Source: Roseobacter sp. (GTDB taxonomy: Bacteria; Pseudomonadota; Alphaproteobacteria; Rhodobacterales; Rhodobacteraceae). From it: a DNA stretch of 64,000 nucleotides. The notes under the pieces were generated by a model that had not been told where the DNA came from, did not search any database, and was given only the letters and a program-made list of their open reading frames with translations. Position numbers and translations under genes: made by a program. This document shows positions 7,760-16,808 of the stretch, in pieces. The stretch covers positions 62,001-126,000 of the forward strand of contig PCCY01000031.1 of the NCBI GenBank assembly GCA_002731875.1. The letters are read 5' to 3'. How positions within the stretch are numbered: the first letter of the stretch is position 1; every line of letters begins with the position of its first letter.

Positions 7760-8719
7760 ATGAAAATCTTGATCATAGGCGGCGGCGGTGTCATCGGCCA
7801 GAAACTGGCGCTGGCACTGGCGCGAACGGGTCACGTAGGCGGTACACCCATCAGTCAACTCACTCTCGCTGACGTGGTGATGCCGGGAACTGTCGATGCG
7901 CCTTTCGACGTTCAGACACGGACCTGCGACATTGCCAACCCAGCATCTGTAGCGAATGCAATCACAGCGGACACAGACCTGGTTTATCTACTGGCGGCAA
8001 TTGTCAGCGCCCACGCCGAAGAAGATTTTGACGCAGGCATGAAGATCAATCTGTTCGGCACCTATAATGTGCTGGAACGGTGTCGCACGCTCGACACAAA
8101 GCCAATGGTGATACTGACGTCATCAATCGCGGTTTACGGCGGTGAGGCGGAGGATCCTCTGGGCGATCATTCCTATCCCAACCCGCAAACATCCTATGGG
8201 ATGCAAAAAGCCGTGGGGGAGCTTTTGATCAATGACTATACGCGCAAAGGTTACATAGATGGGCGCGCCTTCAGATTGCCGACAATTTCAGTACGGCCCG
8301 GCGTTCCCAATCGCGCCGCCAGCAGCTTCATGTCATCTATCCTACGCGAACCACTGAACGGACAGGAAGCCATCTGCCCCGTCACGGGAGATTTTTTGCA
8401 TTACTACCTCAGTCCGCGGCGTTGCGTCGAAAACCTGATCAAAGCTGCGCAATTGCAGGGTGCCGACATCGGGATGAACCGGGTCATGCAAATGCCGGGC
8501 AAGGTCTGGTCGATCAACCAACTGATCGCCGCGATGACAAACGTTGCCGGGTCTGGACCCGCTAGGTTGATCCGATGGGACCCGCAGCCGGAAATCAAAC
8601 GCATTGTGACCGGCTGGCGATGGGATATCCACGCCGACAAAGCCGAGCGCTTGGGCTTGAAGGCGGATCTCAGCTTTGAAGACAACATCCGCTATTACCT
8701 TGAAGACGACCGACCCTGA
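7760..8719 (+). CDS. denD: DenD-type D-erythronate dehydrogenase (NAD-dependent epimerase/dehydratase fold)
   Basis: 319 residues of the extended SDR fold: MKILIIGGGGVIGQ at the N-terminus, LTSSIAVYGGEAEDP, and the active-site pair SYGMQK. The fold, length and the neighbouring otnI/otnK/otnC and TRAP genes match DenD, which oxidises D-erythronate to 2-oxo-tetronate. Start 7760 gives the correct Rossmann start and follows an AAAGGG ribosome site; the longer frame from 7673 would cross the operator. It converges with the EamA gene (stop codons 5 bases apart). Substrate assignment rests on family recognition and context. Confidence 0.85.
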   Translation: MKILIIGGGGVIGQKLALALARTGHVGGTPISQLTLADVVMPGTVDAPFDVQTRTCDIANPASVANAITADTDLVYLLAAIVSAHAEEDFDAGMKINLFGTYNVLERCRTLDTKPMVILTSSIAVYGGEAEDPLGDHSYPNPQTSYGMQKAVGELLINDYTRKGYIDGRAFRLPTISVRPGVPNRAASSFMSSILREPLNGQEAICPVTGDFLHYYLSPRRCVENLIKAAQLQGADIGMNRVMQMPGKVWSINQLIAAMTNVAGSGPARLIRWDPQPEIKRIVTGWRWDIHADKAERLGLKADLSFEDNIRYYLEDDRP

Positions 8720-8724
8720 GCCAG

Positions 8725-9624
8725 TTAAGAGCTTTGGGGACGCTGCAATTTGCGTTCGCGATGCCAAATGTAAATGCCGGCACCGATAATGATCATGCCA
8801 CCCCCCAGCGTCCAGATGGTCGGGTACGTGTCAAAGAACGCTATGCCAGCAAGCGCAGCCAGAACGATCTGGATATAGACCACTGGGGCAAGCAACGATG
8901 CATCGGCCATCCGGTGTGCTGACGTGGCAAGGATATGGCCTGTACCGCCAAACACCCCGATCAGCAGGAAGAACACCCAATCAGCAGAGCTTTGCGGCCA
9001 AACCCAGTGCACCAGCGCAAAAGGGGTAAGGCATACAGTCGCCAACCCCGCCGACCAAAGTTGGCTGGTTGCATTGCTTTCCACCCCGGCCAGCATTCTG
9101 GTCAGCAAAAAGTACAATGAAGCAACCGTAAGTGCGCCCAGGTTCAACAGCATGGCGGGGTGAAATTCTGCCCCCCACGGTTGCATCACCACCAACACCC
9201 CCAAAAATCCAACGCAAACTGCTACGATGCGATGCCGGCCTACCCGTTCGCCCAGCATCGGGATCGCCAGCAACGTCACCACCACCGGCCCCGCAAACAT
9301 GATCGTCGTTGTCACCGTGATAGGAAGATACTTGAGCGCGGTGAAATTCAGGATTGTGCTGCTGAACAGGCACAACGACCGCAAAAACTGAAGCCGCGGG
9401 CTGCGGGATCTGAAAGCGCCTGCCCCTTCGCCGGGAACAAAAACGGTCAATGCCAAAACGAAATGCATGGCATAGCGGATGAAAACGACCTGAAGCGCAG
9501 GCAATCCCGCCAGCACCAACCATTTGGCCGACGTGTCGATCATCGTGAAAAACGTCACGGCGAGCCCCATGGAGGTCAGGGCCAGCACAGTGCGTTCTTC
9601 CCGAGGTGCCACGATGCGTACCAC
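8725..9624 (-). CDS. EamA/DMT-family transporter
   Basis: 299 residues, about ten hydrophobic helices in two EamA halves: first half with FIRYAMHFVLALTVFV and LKYLPITVTTTIMFAGPVVVTLLAIPMLGERVG (the GE motif), second with ADASLLAPVVYIQIVLAALAG. It is an inner-membrane metabolite exporter by family; the substrate is unknown. It probably starts at a GTG (9624) with poor ribosome-site support. It lies 92 bases downstream of dctM on the same strand, so it may be the last gene of the TRAP operon and might export a sugar-acid breakdown product. Confidence 0.85.
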   Translation of the reverse strand: MVRIVAPREERTVLALTSMGLAVTFFTMIDTSAKWLVLAGLPALQVVFIRYAMHFVLALTVFVPGEGAGAFRSRSPRLQFLRSLCLFSSTILNFTALKYLPITVTTTIMFAGPVVVTLLAIPMLGERVGRHRIVAVCVGFLGVLVVMQPWGAEFHPAMLLNLGALTVASLYFLLTRMLAGVESNATSQLWSAGLATVCLTPFALVHWVWPQSSADWVFFLLIGVFGGTGHILATSAHRMADASLLAPVVYIQIVLAALAGIAFFDTYPTIWTLGGGMIIIGAGIYIWHRERKLQRPQSS

Positions 9625-9716
9625 CGCTTAGCCCCCGGTCTTCAAAAACGGGCGGCAAACGTCATACGCGCTGCACAACATCGGCTTTTCCAGCGATTTG
9701 AAAGGTATCGGTACAG

Positions 9717-11312
9717 TCACAGAAACAATGTCACGATAGGTGGCCAGATCAACAACACCGACAGGGCCAAAAGTTGCAAGGCAATGAATGGCAGAAAACC
9801 CTTGAAGATATCCGTAAGCGAGATTTCGGGCGGTGCGACGGATTTCAGATAGAATGCAGCAGGTCCGAACGGCGGAGACAAGAAGCTGACTTGCATGTTC
9901 ATACAGAACACGACCCCGAACCAGATTGGAATATAACGCCCGTCCACCGACCCGAAAAACCCGATTTCTTCTGCCGGCAGTCGTACGACAATGGGCAGGA
10001 ATACCGGCATGATCAACAGGACGATACCGACCCAGTCCATAAACATGCCCATGATCAGAAAGACGAACATCATCAGCAAGATGATGCCCATGGTAGGGAG
10101 GTCCGATCCCACGATCATGTTTGCGACGTAGGTCGGGCCTCCGGCCAGGGTATATGCTGCGGCCAGCGCGGCCGCCCCGATCGTGACCCAGATTATCGTG
10201 CCGGTCGATTTCAGCGTGCGGATCAGACTGTCCCACACGATGTCGAACGTCATTTCCCCGCGCAACGTGCTGATGACAAAGACCGCAACGACGCCCATGC
10301 CGGCGGCTTCGGTGATCCCGGTGATGCCCCCGTAGATCGACCCGAGCACAACGCCGATTACGATGATCGGGGCCAGCAAGCCCTTGCCCATCTGCCATCC
10401 CTTGGCCGTGCGGTCACGCCCTACGACGAAAAAGATCAAGATCAATGCCAGTATGAACGTGCCGATGATCCAGGGGATATCGCTTGCCATACCCAATGGG
10501 ATAGGGTCTTCACCGGTGCGTACCGCGTTTTCACCCGTCAACGTAAAGAAAAGTGCGCGAATGAAGAGCACCCCGGCCAACCAAGCGATAAACCGCGACA
10601 AGAACCCCAGAAACATCAACCCCTTTTCGCGCCCTTCGGGTTCACCCGGAACCGGGGCGGGTAAAGGTGCCAATGCTGGGTTCAATCGGGTGCGTACGAA
10701 TATATATAGCAAAAAGAACGTCGCCAACATGAACCCCGGCAGAAAAGAGGCTGTAAACAGCGCCTTGATCGAGGTTTCCGTCACCAATCCATAAAAGATC
10801 AACACAATTGAGGGCGGGATCATGGTTCCCAATGAACCGGATGCGCAGATCGTACCGATCGCCAAGTTTCTGTCGTACCCCAGACGCAGCATCTGAGGTA
10901 GTGCTATCAGCCCCAGCAAGACGACCTCGCCGCCGATGATACCTGACATGGCGGCCATGATTACCGCCATGATCGACGTGACGAAAGCGATGCCGCCGCG
11001 TGTACGTGAAAGCCAGACGTTCAGCGACGAATACATATCGCGCGCAATGCCCGACCTTTCCAGCAACGCGGCCATAAAGATGAAAAGCGGTATCGAAATC
11101 AGAACATAGTTTGTCATCTGCCGATATACCGCTTGCCCCAACACCGACAGCGGACCGCGGCCAAAGGTGCCAAACAGAATACTGGGGTCGAACTTTAGCA
11201 TCAACGTCACAACGGCCAGAAATGCCGAGGCAAAACCAAGCGGCATGCCTATCGCCAGCAGTGCAAACATGCCGAGTAAAAGGATCAGGCTGAGCGTGCC
11301 AATATCGACCAT
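9717..11312 (-). CDS. dctM: TRAP transporter large permease DctM (enlarged)
   Basis: 531 residues, about 100 more than a typical DctM (around 425). The family core is present: LLGMFALLAIGMPLGFASAF, SGIIGGEVVLLGLIALPQML, GSLGTMIPPSIVLIFYGL and GITEAAGMGVVAVF. The extra length is an insertion after the PALAPLPAPVPGEPEGR linker, containing at least two more hydrophobic segments. It forms the solute-moving channel of the TRAP system with DctQ. The gene follows dctQ with a 3-base gap. Together with DctP and the otn genes it probably imports tetronates such as L-threonate and D-erythronate. Confidence 0.93.
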   Translation of the reverse strand: MVDIGTLSLILLLGMFALLAIGMPLGFASAFLAVVTLMLKFDPSILFGTFGRGPLSVLGQAVYRQMTNYVLISIPLFIFMAALLERSGIARDMYSSLNVWLSRTRGGIAFVTSIMAVIMAAMSGIIGGEVVLLGLIALPQMLRLGYDRNLAIGTICASGSLGTMIPPSIVLIFYGLVTETSIKALFTASFLPGFMLATFFLLYIFVRTRLNPALAPLPAPVPGEPEGREKGLMFLGFLSRFIAWLAGVLFIRALFFTLTGENAVRTGEDPIPLGMASDIPWIIGTFILALILIFFVVGRDRTAKGWQMGKGLLAPIIVIGVVLGSIYGGITGITEAAGMGVVAVFVISTLRGEMTFDIVWDSLIRTLKSTGTIIWVTIGAAALAAAYTLAGGPTYVANMIVGSDLPTMGIILLMMFVFLIMGMFMDWVGIVLLIMPVFLPIVVRLPAEEIGFFGSVDGRYIPIWFGVVFCMNMQVSFLSPPFGPAAFYLKSVAPPEISLTDIFKGFLPFIALQLLALSVLLIWPPIVTLFL

Positions 11313-11315
11313 GGA

Positions 11316-12125
11316 TTATTTCTCCCCAAGGGTGCGGCGGATGGCTTCTATTTCATGCTCGTCGACTTCGTCCGCAGGGGTGTGCGAAACTGTCACCTTG
11401 TTCCAGTCGGCAATCAAATTGGAAATCGCTTGGAGGCAGACCAGAGTGATGATGATCAAAAGCGCTGGTTTCACGATGCCGGGAATGGGTGGATCCCACG
11501 CGGTGCCAAAGGTCTCCATCCGCATCCAGCGGTTCTTGGCGTCCGTGTAGCCACCCCATACCAACGCAAATGTAAAACCGACAATCAGCAATACTGAAAT
11601 CACATCGGCGGTCTTTTGCATCCAGCGCGGCATAAGATCATAGATGATGTAGATGCGGATGTGACAGCGTTGCTGCATTGCATAAAGCCCTGACAGCAGA
11701 AAAACAAAAGCTGCCAACCACAAGGACAATTCATTCGCCCACAGGGTCGGTTTTGAAAAAATATAGCGCGAGACGACCTCGTAGAACATGACAAGAACGA
11801 TGAAGGCCACAAGGATCATCGCCAGCCTGCCCAGAACCACTGACACAAGATCAAAGAAACCTTCGGGTTTCGTTTCGATCACACCCAGACGGTCAGAAAG
11901 AAACAGGGTGGCAAACAGCAATGCCAGCCCAAGCGAAACCAAGGTGGTCAGCACCAAGGGTCTCCCCTCGGGGCGTATCATTTCGAACATGCCGTAGGCC
12001 TCGGCACTGAATAGCCTGAGCGTGATCAAATAAAGGTATAGTGCGACCGTGATCCCGATAAAAATGATCATGCCGAACTTGACGGGTGCCCTGAACCGCC
12101 CCAGCCAAAGAGAATTGCCCTGCAT
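11316..12125 (-). CDS. dctQ: TRAP transporter small permease DctQ (enlarged)
   Basis: 269 residues versus about 170 for a standard DctQ. The C-terminal part is the family core: FYEVVSRYIFSKPTLWANELS, CHIRIYIIYDLMP, and two last helices. The N-terminal 80 residues add two hydrophobic segments (GMIIFIGITVALYLYLITL and LVLTTLVSLGLALLFATLFL). The enlarged DctQ pairs with an enlarged DctM, a variant seen in some TRAP subfamilies. It sits in the operon dctP-dctQ-dctM. The protein is an integral inner-membrane subunit that supports DctM and the binding-protein interaction. Confidence 0.92.
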   Translation of the reverse strand: MQGNSLWLGRFRAPVKFGMIIFIGITVALYLYLITLRLFSAEAYGMFEMIRPEGRPLVLTTLVSLGLALLFATLFLSDRLGVIETKPEGFFDLVSVVLGRLAMILVAFIVLVMFYEVVSRYIFSKPTLWANELSLWLAAFVFLLSGLYAMQQRCHIRIYIIYDLMPRWMQKTADVISVLLIVGFTFALVWGGYTDAKNRWMRMETFGTAWDPPIPGIVKPALLIIITLVCLQAISNLIADWNKVTVSHTPADEVDEHEIEAIRRTLGEK

Positions 12126-12200
12126 CGCCTGCCTCCCCGATTGTGCCTATCATTCCGCCGAACACGCTTGGGCTGTATCCGGCGGAATGAATTGATCGGC

Positions 12201-13217
12201 TTAGTTGCTGATCAGACCCAGTTGACCCAGGTATTCTTTGTGGCTTTTCAGCAAAGCGCCGGCCTCAGGGCTGCGCGACCCCCAGTCTTCCCATGCAACC
12301 TGCGCCGCACGGCGGAATTCGCGCCGGTCTTCTTCTGACCAGTCATAAAGCGTTACGCCCTCGGCTTTAAGCTTGGCGGCGGCTTCTGCGTTAGCTTTCT
12401 CGTTTGACAGGGCGACTTGAAAGGAAAGCTTCTGCCATGCGGTATCGATGATCCGACGCTGGCTTTCGCTAAGCCCATCCCAGACGTCCTTGTTACATGC
12501 CAGATGGTCGGATGGCATCGAATGAAAGCCCGGATAGGTCGCGTGCTTGACGATGTCATACAGACCCAGACCAACGTTATTGGCCAAGCCGGACGCATCC
12601 GCGCCATCGATAATTCCGGTTTCCAGAGCCGTGAATATCTCGGTAAAATCCATTACAATTGGGGAGGCACCCAATTCTTGAAAGATTTCAGTCTCCATGC
12701 CCGGCGGCGACCGGAATTTCCATCCTTTGACATCTTCGAAGCCTGCGATGGGTTTTGATGACGAGAGCGACTCCTGCCCGTAGATCGACCATCCAATCAG
12801 CTGCATGCCTTGCGCATTATAAAGCTCTTGCGCCGCGTCGTAGCCGCCACCGTAATAGAGCCAGCTATACTGCTGCCATGGCGTATCGTATCCCCCCATG
12901 ATATCGCCGACAAACTGAAATGCAGGGTTTTTGCCGGTCTGATAGGCACCGCCCGTCGCGTCGCAATCCAGGATCCCGTTGATTGCTGCATCAAAGGTTT
13001 CAACGGTCGCAACCACCGACGACGAATAGAACATTTCGATCGAGATTTCGCCGTCCGACATTGTTTGCACATCGTCAATGAACGCCGCCAGCAGTTTCCC
13101 AGTAGGATGCTCCGTCGCGTAGTGCGTCTGCATACGCAGCGTAACTTCTTGTGCCACAGCCGGAACCGCAAGCGCGGTGACCGCTACAGCGGACATGAGT
13201 AAAGCCTTGAGTTTCAT
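12201..13217 (-). CDS. dctP: TRAP transporter substrate-binding protein DctP
   Basis: 338 residues with a clear signal peptide (MKLKALLMSAVAVTALAVPAVAQ, cleavage after AVAQ). The body follows the DctP family: VTLRMQTHYATEHPTGKLLAAF, IDGADASGLANNVGLGLYDIVKHATYPGFH, and KGWKFRSPPGMETEIFQELGASPIVM. The conserved Arg in FRSP binds the carboxylate of the ligand, which fits a sugar acid. It is the first gene of the TRAP operon, downstream of two GGTATACC operators shared with the divergent gntR gene. It is exported to the periplasm and delivers substrate to DctQM. Confidence 0.95.
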   Translation of the reverse strand: MKLKALLMSAVAVTALAVPAVAQEVTLRMQTHYATEHPTGKLLAAFIDDVQTMSDGEISIEMFYSSSVVATVETFDAAINGILDCDATGGAYQTGKNPAFQFVGDIMGGYDTPWQQYSWLYYGGGYDAAQELYNAQGMQLIGWSIYGQESLSSSKPIAGFEDVKGWKFRSPPGMETEIFQELGASPIVMDFTEIFTALETGIIDGADASGLANNVGLGLYDIVKHATYPGFHSMPSDHLACNKDVWDGLSESQRRIIDTAWQKLSFQVALSNEKANAEAAAKLKAEGVTLYDWSEEDRREFRRAAQVAWEDWGSRSPEAGALLKSHKEYLGQLGLISN

Positions 13218-13285
13218 AGATAATTATTCTCCCTAGACGGACGTGCCGCCAATTTTTTGTTTGCGCATCGTGGAAGAAACGCAGT

Positions 13286-13299
13286 GATGGTATACCATC
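13286..13299. promoter_or_regulatory. GGTATACC palindromic operator, site 3
   Basis: Perfect 14-base inverted repeat GATGGTATACCATC, 69 bases before the dctP start codon in the dctP-gntR divergent gap. Confidence 0.8.
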
Positions 13300-13339
13300 T
13301 TAGGGAACGTTACCCATTGACCTCTCGACAATCAACAAA

Positions 13340-13355
13340 TTTCGGTATACCAAAT
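13340..13355. promoter_or_regulatory. GGTATACC palindromic operator, site 4
   Basis: TTTCGGTATACCAAAT, centred 55 bases from site 3, in the same gap and 57 bases before the gntR start. One base departs from symmetry in the TGGTATACCA core. The paired sites could allow looping or autoregulation of gntR. Confidence 0.75.
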
Positions 13356-13411
13356 TTACATAGCAAAAACAGCGGCCTGCGCTTGCCGAGGCCCAAGATC
13401 AGGACCCCTAA

Positions 13412-14125
13412 ATGCAGGAACCGATACTCGCCGAACAGATTGCCAAGGAGTTGCGCCGAGACATCCTGCGCGGGAACCTTGCACCTGGGGATTCGCTAAA
13501 GGAACGCGACAAGGCCGCCGAGATGGGGGTCAGTCGTACGCCGATGCGCGAAGCGATCAGGATACTTGCGCAAGAAGGATTGGTGCAGTTGCGACCCGCC
13601 CGCAGCCCGATCGTAGCGAGGCCGGACGTCAAGGAAGTCACGGACGACGTGGAGGTTTTGCTAGCGATAGAAAAGTTGTCGGGTGAATTGGCGTGTCGGC
13701 GCGCAACCGATGGCGATATAGCGGGAATAGCCGAAATCGTGCAGCAAATGGTCGACGATTTCGACACCTTGGACGCGCTTGAACTTTTCGAAATAGATAT
13801 GTCGTTTCATTCTGCGCTCGCTCAAGCCTCCCATAATGCGCAGCTGGCCGGAATTCACGACCGCTTTTTATCTCGCCTCTGGCGGGCGCGGTATTTGTCT
13901 GCTGTTCAGCGGCGCAACCGGGCAAGTGTGATTGAACACCACACAGCAATACTCAGAGCGCTTCAGGCGCGCGATAGCGAAGCGATACGGCTGGCAATCG
14001 GCACCCATCTTGACAGATTGACCGATGATATCGGGAATGTCATCCGACGCGAGCAAGAAGAAGCCGGGTCAGACAAGGCACCGACGTCAGCCATCAGTGC
14101 AAAGGCCACCTTGGTGGATAAGTGA
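13412..14125 (+). CDS. GntR-family (FCD domain) regulator of the tetronate locus
   Basis: 237 residues. The N-terminal winged helix (residues 1-70) has AEQIAKELRRDILRG, GVSRTPMREAIRILAQEGLV and the wing. The C-terminal FCD domain has the metal/ligand-binding pattern: EIDMSFHSAL, SVIEHHTAILRAL and a late His (GTHLDRL). FCD regulators usually repress catabolic genes until a carboxylate ligand binds. The gene diverges from the TRAP operon with two palindromic operators between, and three more copies of the palindrome precede other genes of the block, so it is the likely regulator of the whole locus. It converges with otnI (5-base gap). Confidence 0.93.
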   Translation: MQEPILAEQIAKELRRDILRGNLAPGDSLKERDKAAEMGVSRTPMREAIRILAQEGLVQLRPARSPIVARPDVKEVTDDVEVLLAIEKLSGELACRRATDGDIAGIAEIVQQMVDDFDTLDALELFEIDMSFHSALAQASHNAQLAGIHDRFLSRLWRARYLSAVQRRNRASVIEHHTAILRALQARDSEAIRLAIGTHLDRLTDDIGNVIRREQEEAGSDKAPTSAISAKATLVDK

Positions 14126-14130
14126 CGCAA

Positions 14131-14904
14131 TCAACGCGACGCCGCGGCCCGAAGGTCTGCCAGCCAATCCAGCGTTTCCGAAGTGGGCCCGACCGGCTTG
14201 TACTCAGCGCCGATCGGACGTTCCCATCCCAACCGGTTCAGGGCTTTCCACACATGCGCATACTCGAGGTCCCCATGATCAGGCGGGCCACGATCAGGCG
14301 CAGAAGCGACCTGTACATGCCCGATCATGGGTAGCAGAGCCTCAAGTCGCGGAATGACGGTGCCTTCTGTGCGCTGTACGTGATAACAATCGAACATCAG
14401 CTTGAGGTTGGGTGCACCCACATCGTCGATAATGGCGGCCGCTTGATCCGTGGTCTGCAAGAAATAGCCAGGGGCGTCGAACATATTCAGCGGTTCGATC
14501 AAAATCATGCGTTCTCCGGCCTGCTCACACGCGTATCTCAATGTCTCCAGGAATGTGTCGCGTGCCTTTGCCCCTTCGGCGAAACCAGCCATCACATGCA
14601 CCGCCTGCGTTTGGGTTTCCTGCGCATACGCCAAGGCTTCGTCGATGGCGGCGCGCGCATCGCCCACACGGCCCGGCAGGGCGGACAAGCCGTTTTCACC
14701 CCGACCACCGCGCCGGGTGTTTAGCCCTAGCATCGGCAGTCCGGTTTCGCGTAATGCCGATCTGACGCTCGGGGCCGAAACATCATAGGGCCAGTGACAC
14801 TCCACCGCATCAAAACCGGCCTCAGCGGCGGCGATAATCGCTGCGGGCAATGTCATCTCTGTCCATAGAAAACCCAGGTTGGCCGAAAACTTCAACTCTC
14901 CCAC
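14131..14904 (-). CDS. otnI: OtnI-type 2-oxo-tetronate isomerase
   Basis: 257 residues of the hydroxypyruvate isomerase / AP endonuclease 2-like TIM barrel. Metal-binding and catalytic positions are visible: ILIEPLN (Glu), LMFDCYHVQ (Asp, His), HVQVASAPDR and GAEYKP (Glu). In tetronate breakdown OtnI converts 2-oxo-tetronate to 3-oxo-tetronate, the substrate of OtnK. It overlaps the otnC stop by 13 bases and is last in the operon ltnD-otnK-otnC-otnI. The family also includes hydroxypyruvate isomerase; the neighbouring otnK and otnC decide the call. Confidence 0.88.
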   Translation of the reverse strand: MGELKFSANLGFLWTEMTLPAAIIAAAEAGFDAVECHWPYDVSAPSVRSALRETGLPMLGLNTRRGGRGENGLSALPGRVGDARAAIDEALAYAQETQTQAVHVMAGFAEGAKARDTFLETLRYACEQAGERMILIEPLNMFDAPGYFLQTTDQAAAIIDDVGAPNLKLMFDCYHVQRTEGTVIPRLEALLPMIGHVQVASAPDRGPPDHGDLEYAHVWKALNRLGWERPIGAEYKPVGPTSETLDWLADLRAAASR

Positions 14905-15545
14905 TCCACGTCGAATTTTGTGACGATGCCACGCACTTGGGTTTCGGTTAATTCACGTCGCGCCATGCCGTGCGTCAATAGTGCCAATCGGGCTGTGTCC
15001 TCAAGCTCCTCAATCACGTTGCAGGCGGCTTCTACATCACGTCCTGCCACAACAGGGCCGTGGTGCGCCAACATTACCGCAGAACGCTTGCCCGCCAGCC
15101 CGCGCACTGCGGCACCCATGGCGGGATCGCCGGGCAAAAAGAAGGGAAGCAATGCGACCTTGCCCAATTTCATGATCGCATACGGCGTCAGCGGCGGTAG
15201 AAAATTATCGGGGTCATTGTCGTCAAGCAAGGATAAGGCCACGGCATGGGCAGAATGCAAATGCACAACTGCGCCCGTGGCGGTACGGGTTTCATAGAAT
15301 GCGCTGTGCAGGGGCATTTCCTTGGTCGGAGGGTGGCCGGAAATATGCCTGCCGCCAGCATCAAACCGCGACAAAAGCCCCGGATCAAGCCGACCAAAGC
15401 TTGAGCCGGTGGGGGTTACCAACAGCCCGCCATCGTCTGTGCGAGCAGAGATGTTACCGGTCGACCCGCCCGTCAGCCCCCGATCAAACAGGGATTTGGC
15501 CAATACGCAAATTTGCTCGCGCAGCGCGGTTTCATTGGTTGTCAT
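14892..15545 (-). CDS. otnC: OtnC-type 3-oxo-tetronate 4-phosphate decarboxylase (class II aldolase family)
   Basis: 217 residues with the class II aldolase/adducin fold: GGSTGNISAR phosphate-binding loop, acidic residue in TKEMPLHSAFY, metal-binding VVHLHSAHA (two His) and AHHGPVVAG (third His). OtnC decarboxylates 3-oxo-tetronate 4-phosphate to dihydroxyacetone phosphate, feeding glycolysis. The start overlaps the otnK stop by 4 bases and its end overlaps otnI, so translation is coupled. Related folds include L-fuculose phosphate aldolase, but adjacency to a DUF1537 kinase makes OtnC the best call. Confidence 0.9.
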   Translation of the reverse strand: MTTNETALREQICVLAKSLFDRGLTGGSTGNISARTDDGGLLVTPTGSSFGRLDPGLLSRFDAGGRHISGHPPTKEMPLHSAFYETRTATGAVVHLHSAHAVALSLLDDNDPDNFLPPLTPYAIMKLGKVALLPFFLPGDPAMGAAVRGLAGKRSAVMLAHHGPVVAGRDVEAACNVIEELEDTARLALLTHGMARRELTETQVRGIVTKFDVEWES

Positions 15546-16804
15546 GCCGGCTGCAATTCGCGCAGGGCAGTGGCAAAGAAGCCGTCATCACCGAAATTAC
15601 CGGATTTCAATGCAAGCGCAATGTGAACGCCCGCACTGTCGCAGGTACACCACGGTACGCCCGGTGCTATCTCTCGACCAACGTTCAATTGAATTACTCC
15701 CAAAGCCTGCGTTACAGCGCCGGAGGTCTCTCCGCCAGCGACCACGAAACGACGCGTGCCTTTATCACGGGCAAACACAGCGGCCTGCGCCAAAGCGCTT
15801 TCAACCAACGCTCCGGCGCGTTCCTGCCCCAGGCGGGCTTGCGCTATTTTCACGGATTCGGGGTTTGCTGTGGCATATATCATGGCTTCGTCACCCTGAC
15901 CTTGCAACCAATCCAACATCGGCTGTGTACCATCACGGGCCAGCGCAAGCGGATCAAGCCGATAAGAGGCGGCGCGGTTGCGGTAGACCGCAACCTGCGC
16001 TTGGCTCATCGCGGAACAAGAACCCGACAGGACCAGCGCCTTGCCCGAGGGGGCCTTACACAGCGCGTCATGGTGTTGTCCGGGCAAAAGCCCTGCCTGT
16101 CGATGCAGATGCGGTAACGGCATGGCAATCGCGCTACCGCCGGTCAACAGCTTGAAATCGCGGCAGGCAGTCGCAATCGCGACAAGATCTTCGTCGGTCA
16201 CGGCGTCGATGATCACATGGGCCACATCCTGTTTCGCCAATCTGTCCAGTTCCGATCGGATTGCTTCTGGCCCCTTGGCCACGCACAGTCTGTCAACCAG
16301 TCCCACCCGACCCGTTACCTGCGGCGTCAGCAGCCGCAACAGGTTCGAATCCCGCATCGGCGTGAGGGGATGATCTTTCATTGAGCTTTCTGCCAGCGGT
16401 TCACGCCCCACGAAAAGATTGCCCATGAAAACGCTGCGCCCATTCTCGGGGAAAGCCGGGCAATAGATTGTTTGGTTCGCGCCTGTCTGGCGCATCAGCG
16501 CCTCGGCGACCGGCCCTATGTTGCCTTTTTCCGTGGAATCGAAGGTTGAACAATATTTCCAGAAGGTCTGTCTTGCCCCCGCCGCTTGCAGCCAGCTCAA
16601 CGCTTCTTCGGCTTGGTCAACCGCTGTGGCCGGAGGGACCGATCGGATTTTGAGAGCAATCACTTCGTAAGGGGCGGTGTACAAAGTAGGAGCGTCCGGC
16701 ACACCGATCCGAAGCGACACCTGTACCCCGCTGCGGGCCAACAACCCGGCCAAGTCGGTTGCCCCGGTGAAATCGTCAGCAATGGCCCCAAAAATCACGC
16801 TCAT
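15542..16804 (-). CDS. otnK: OtnK-type 3-oxo-tetronate kinase (four-carbon acid sugar kinase, DUF1537)
   Basis: 420 residues, normal for the family. The N-terminal domain starts FGAIADDFTGATDLAGLLAR with the DDFTGATD signature; it also has WKYCSTFDSTEKGNIGP and YCPAFPENGRSVFMGNLF. The C-terminal domain has VLSGSCSAMSQAQ, FVVAGGETSGAV and GVPWCTCDSAGVHIALALKSGNFG, the nucleotide-binding half. It phosphorylates 3-oxo-tetronate to the 4-phosphate with ATP. It lies between ltnD (4-base gap) and otnC (overlap). Call is strong on motifs and context. Confidence 0.93.
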   Translation of the reverse strand: MSVIFGAIADDFTGATDLAGLLARSGVQVSLRIGVPDAPTLYTAPYEVIALKIRSVPPATAVDQAEEALSWLQAAGARQTFWKYCSTFDSTEKGNIGPVAEALMRQTGANQTIYCPAFPENGRSVFMGNLFVGREPLAESSMKDHPLTPMRDSNLLRLLTPQVTGRVGLVDRLCVAKGPEAIRSELDRLAKQDVAHVIIDAVTDEDLVAIATACRDFKLLTGGSAIAMPLPHLHRQAGLLPGQHHDALCKAPSGKALVLSGSCSAMSQAQVAVYRNRAASYRLDPLALARDGTQPMLDWLQGQGDEAMIYATANPESVKIAQARLGQERAGALVESALAQAAVFARDKGTRRFVVAGGETSGAVTQALGVIQLNVGREIAPGVPWCTCDSAGVHIALALKSGNFGDDGFFATALRELQPA

Positions 16805-16808
16805 GCCG

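Noticed and set aside
9774..10664. 296-residue plus-strand frame
   Set aside because: Antisense to dctM; the translation is dominated by His, Asp, Gln and Arg, typical of an antisense frame of a membrane protein.
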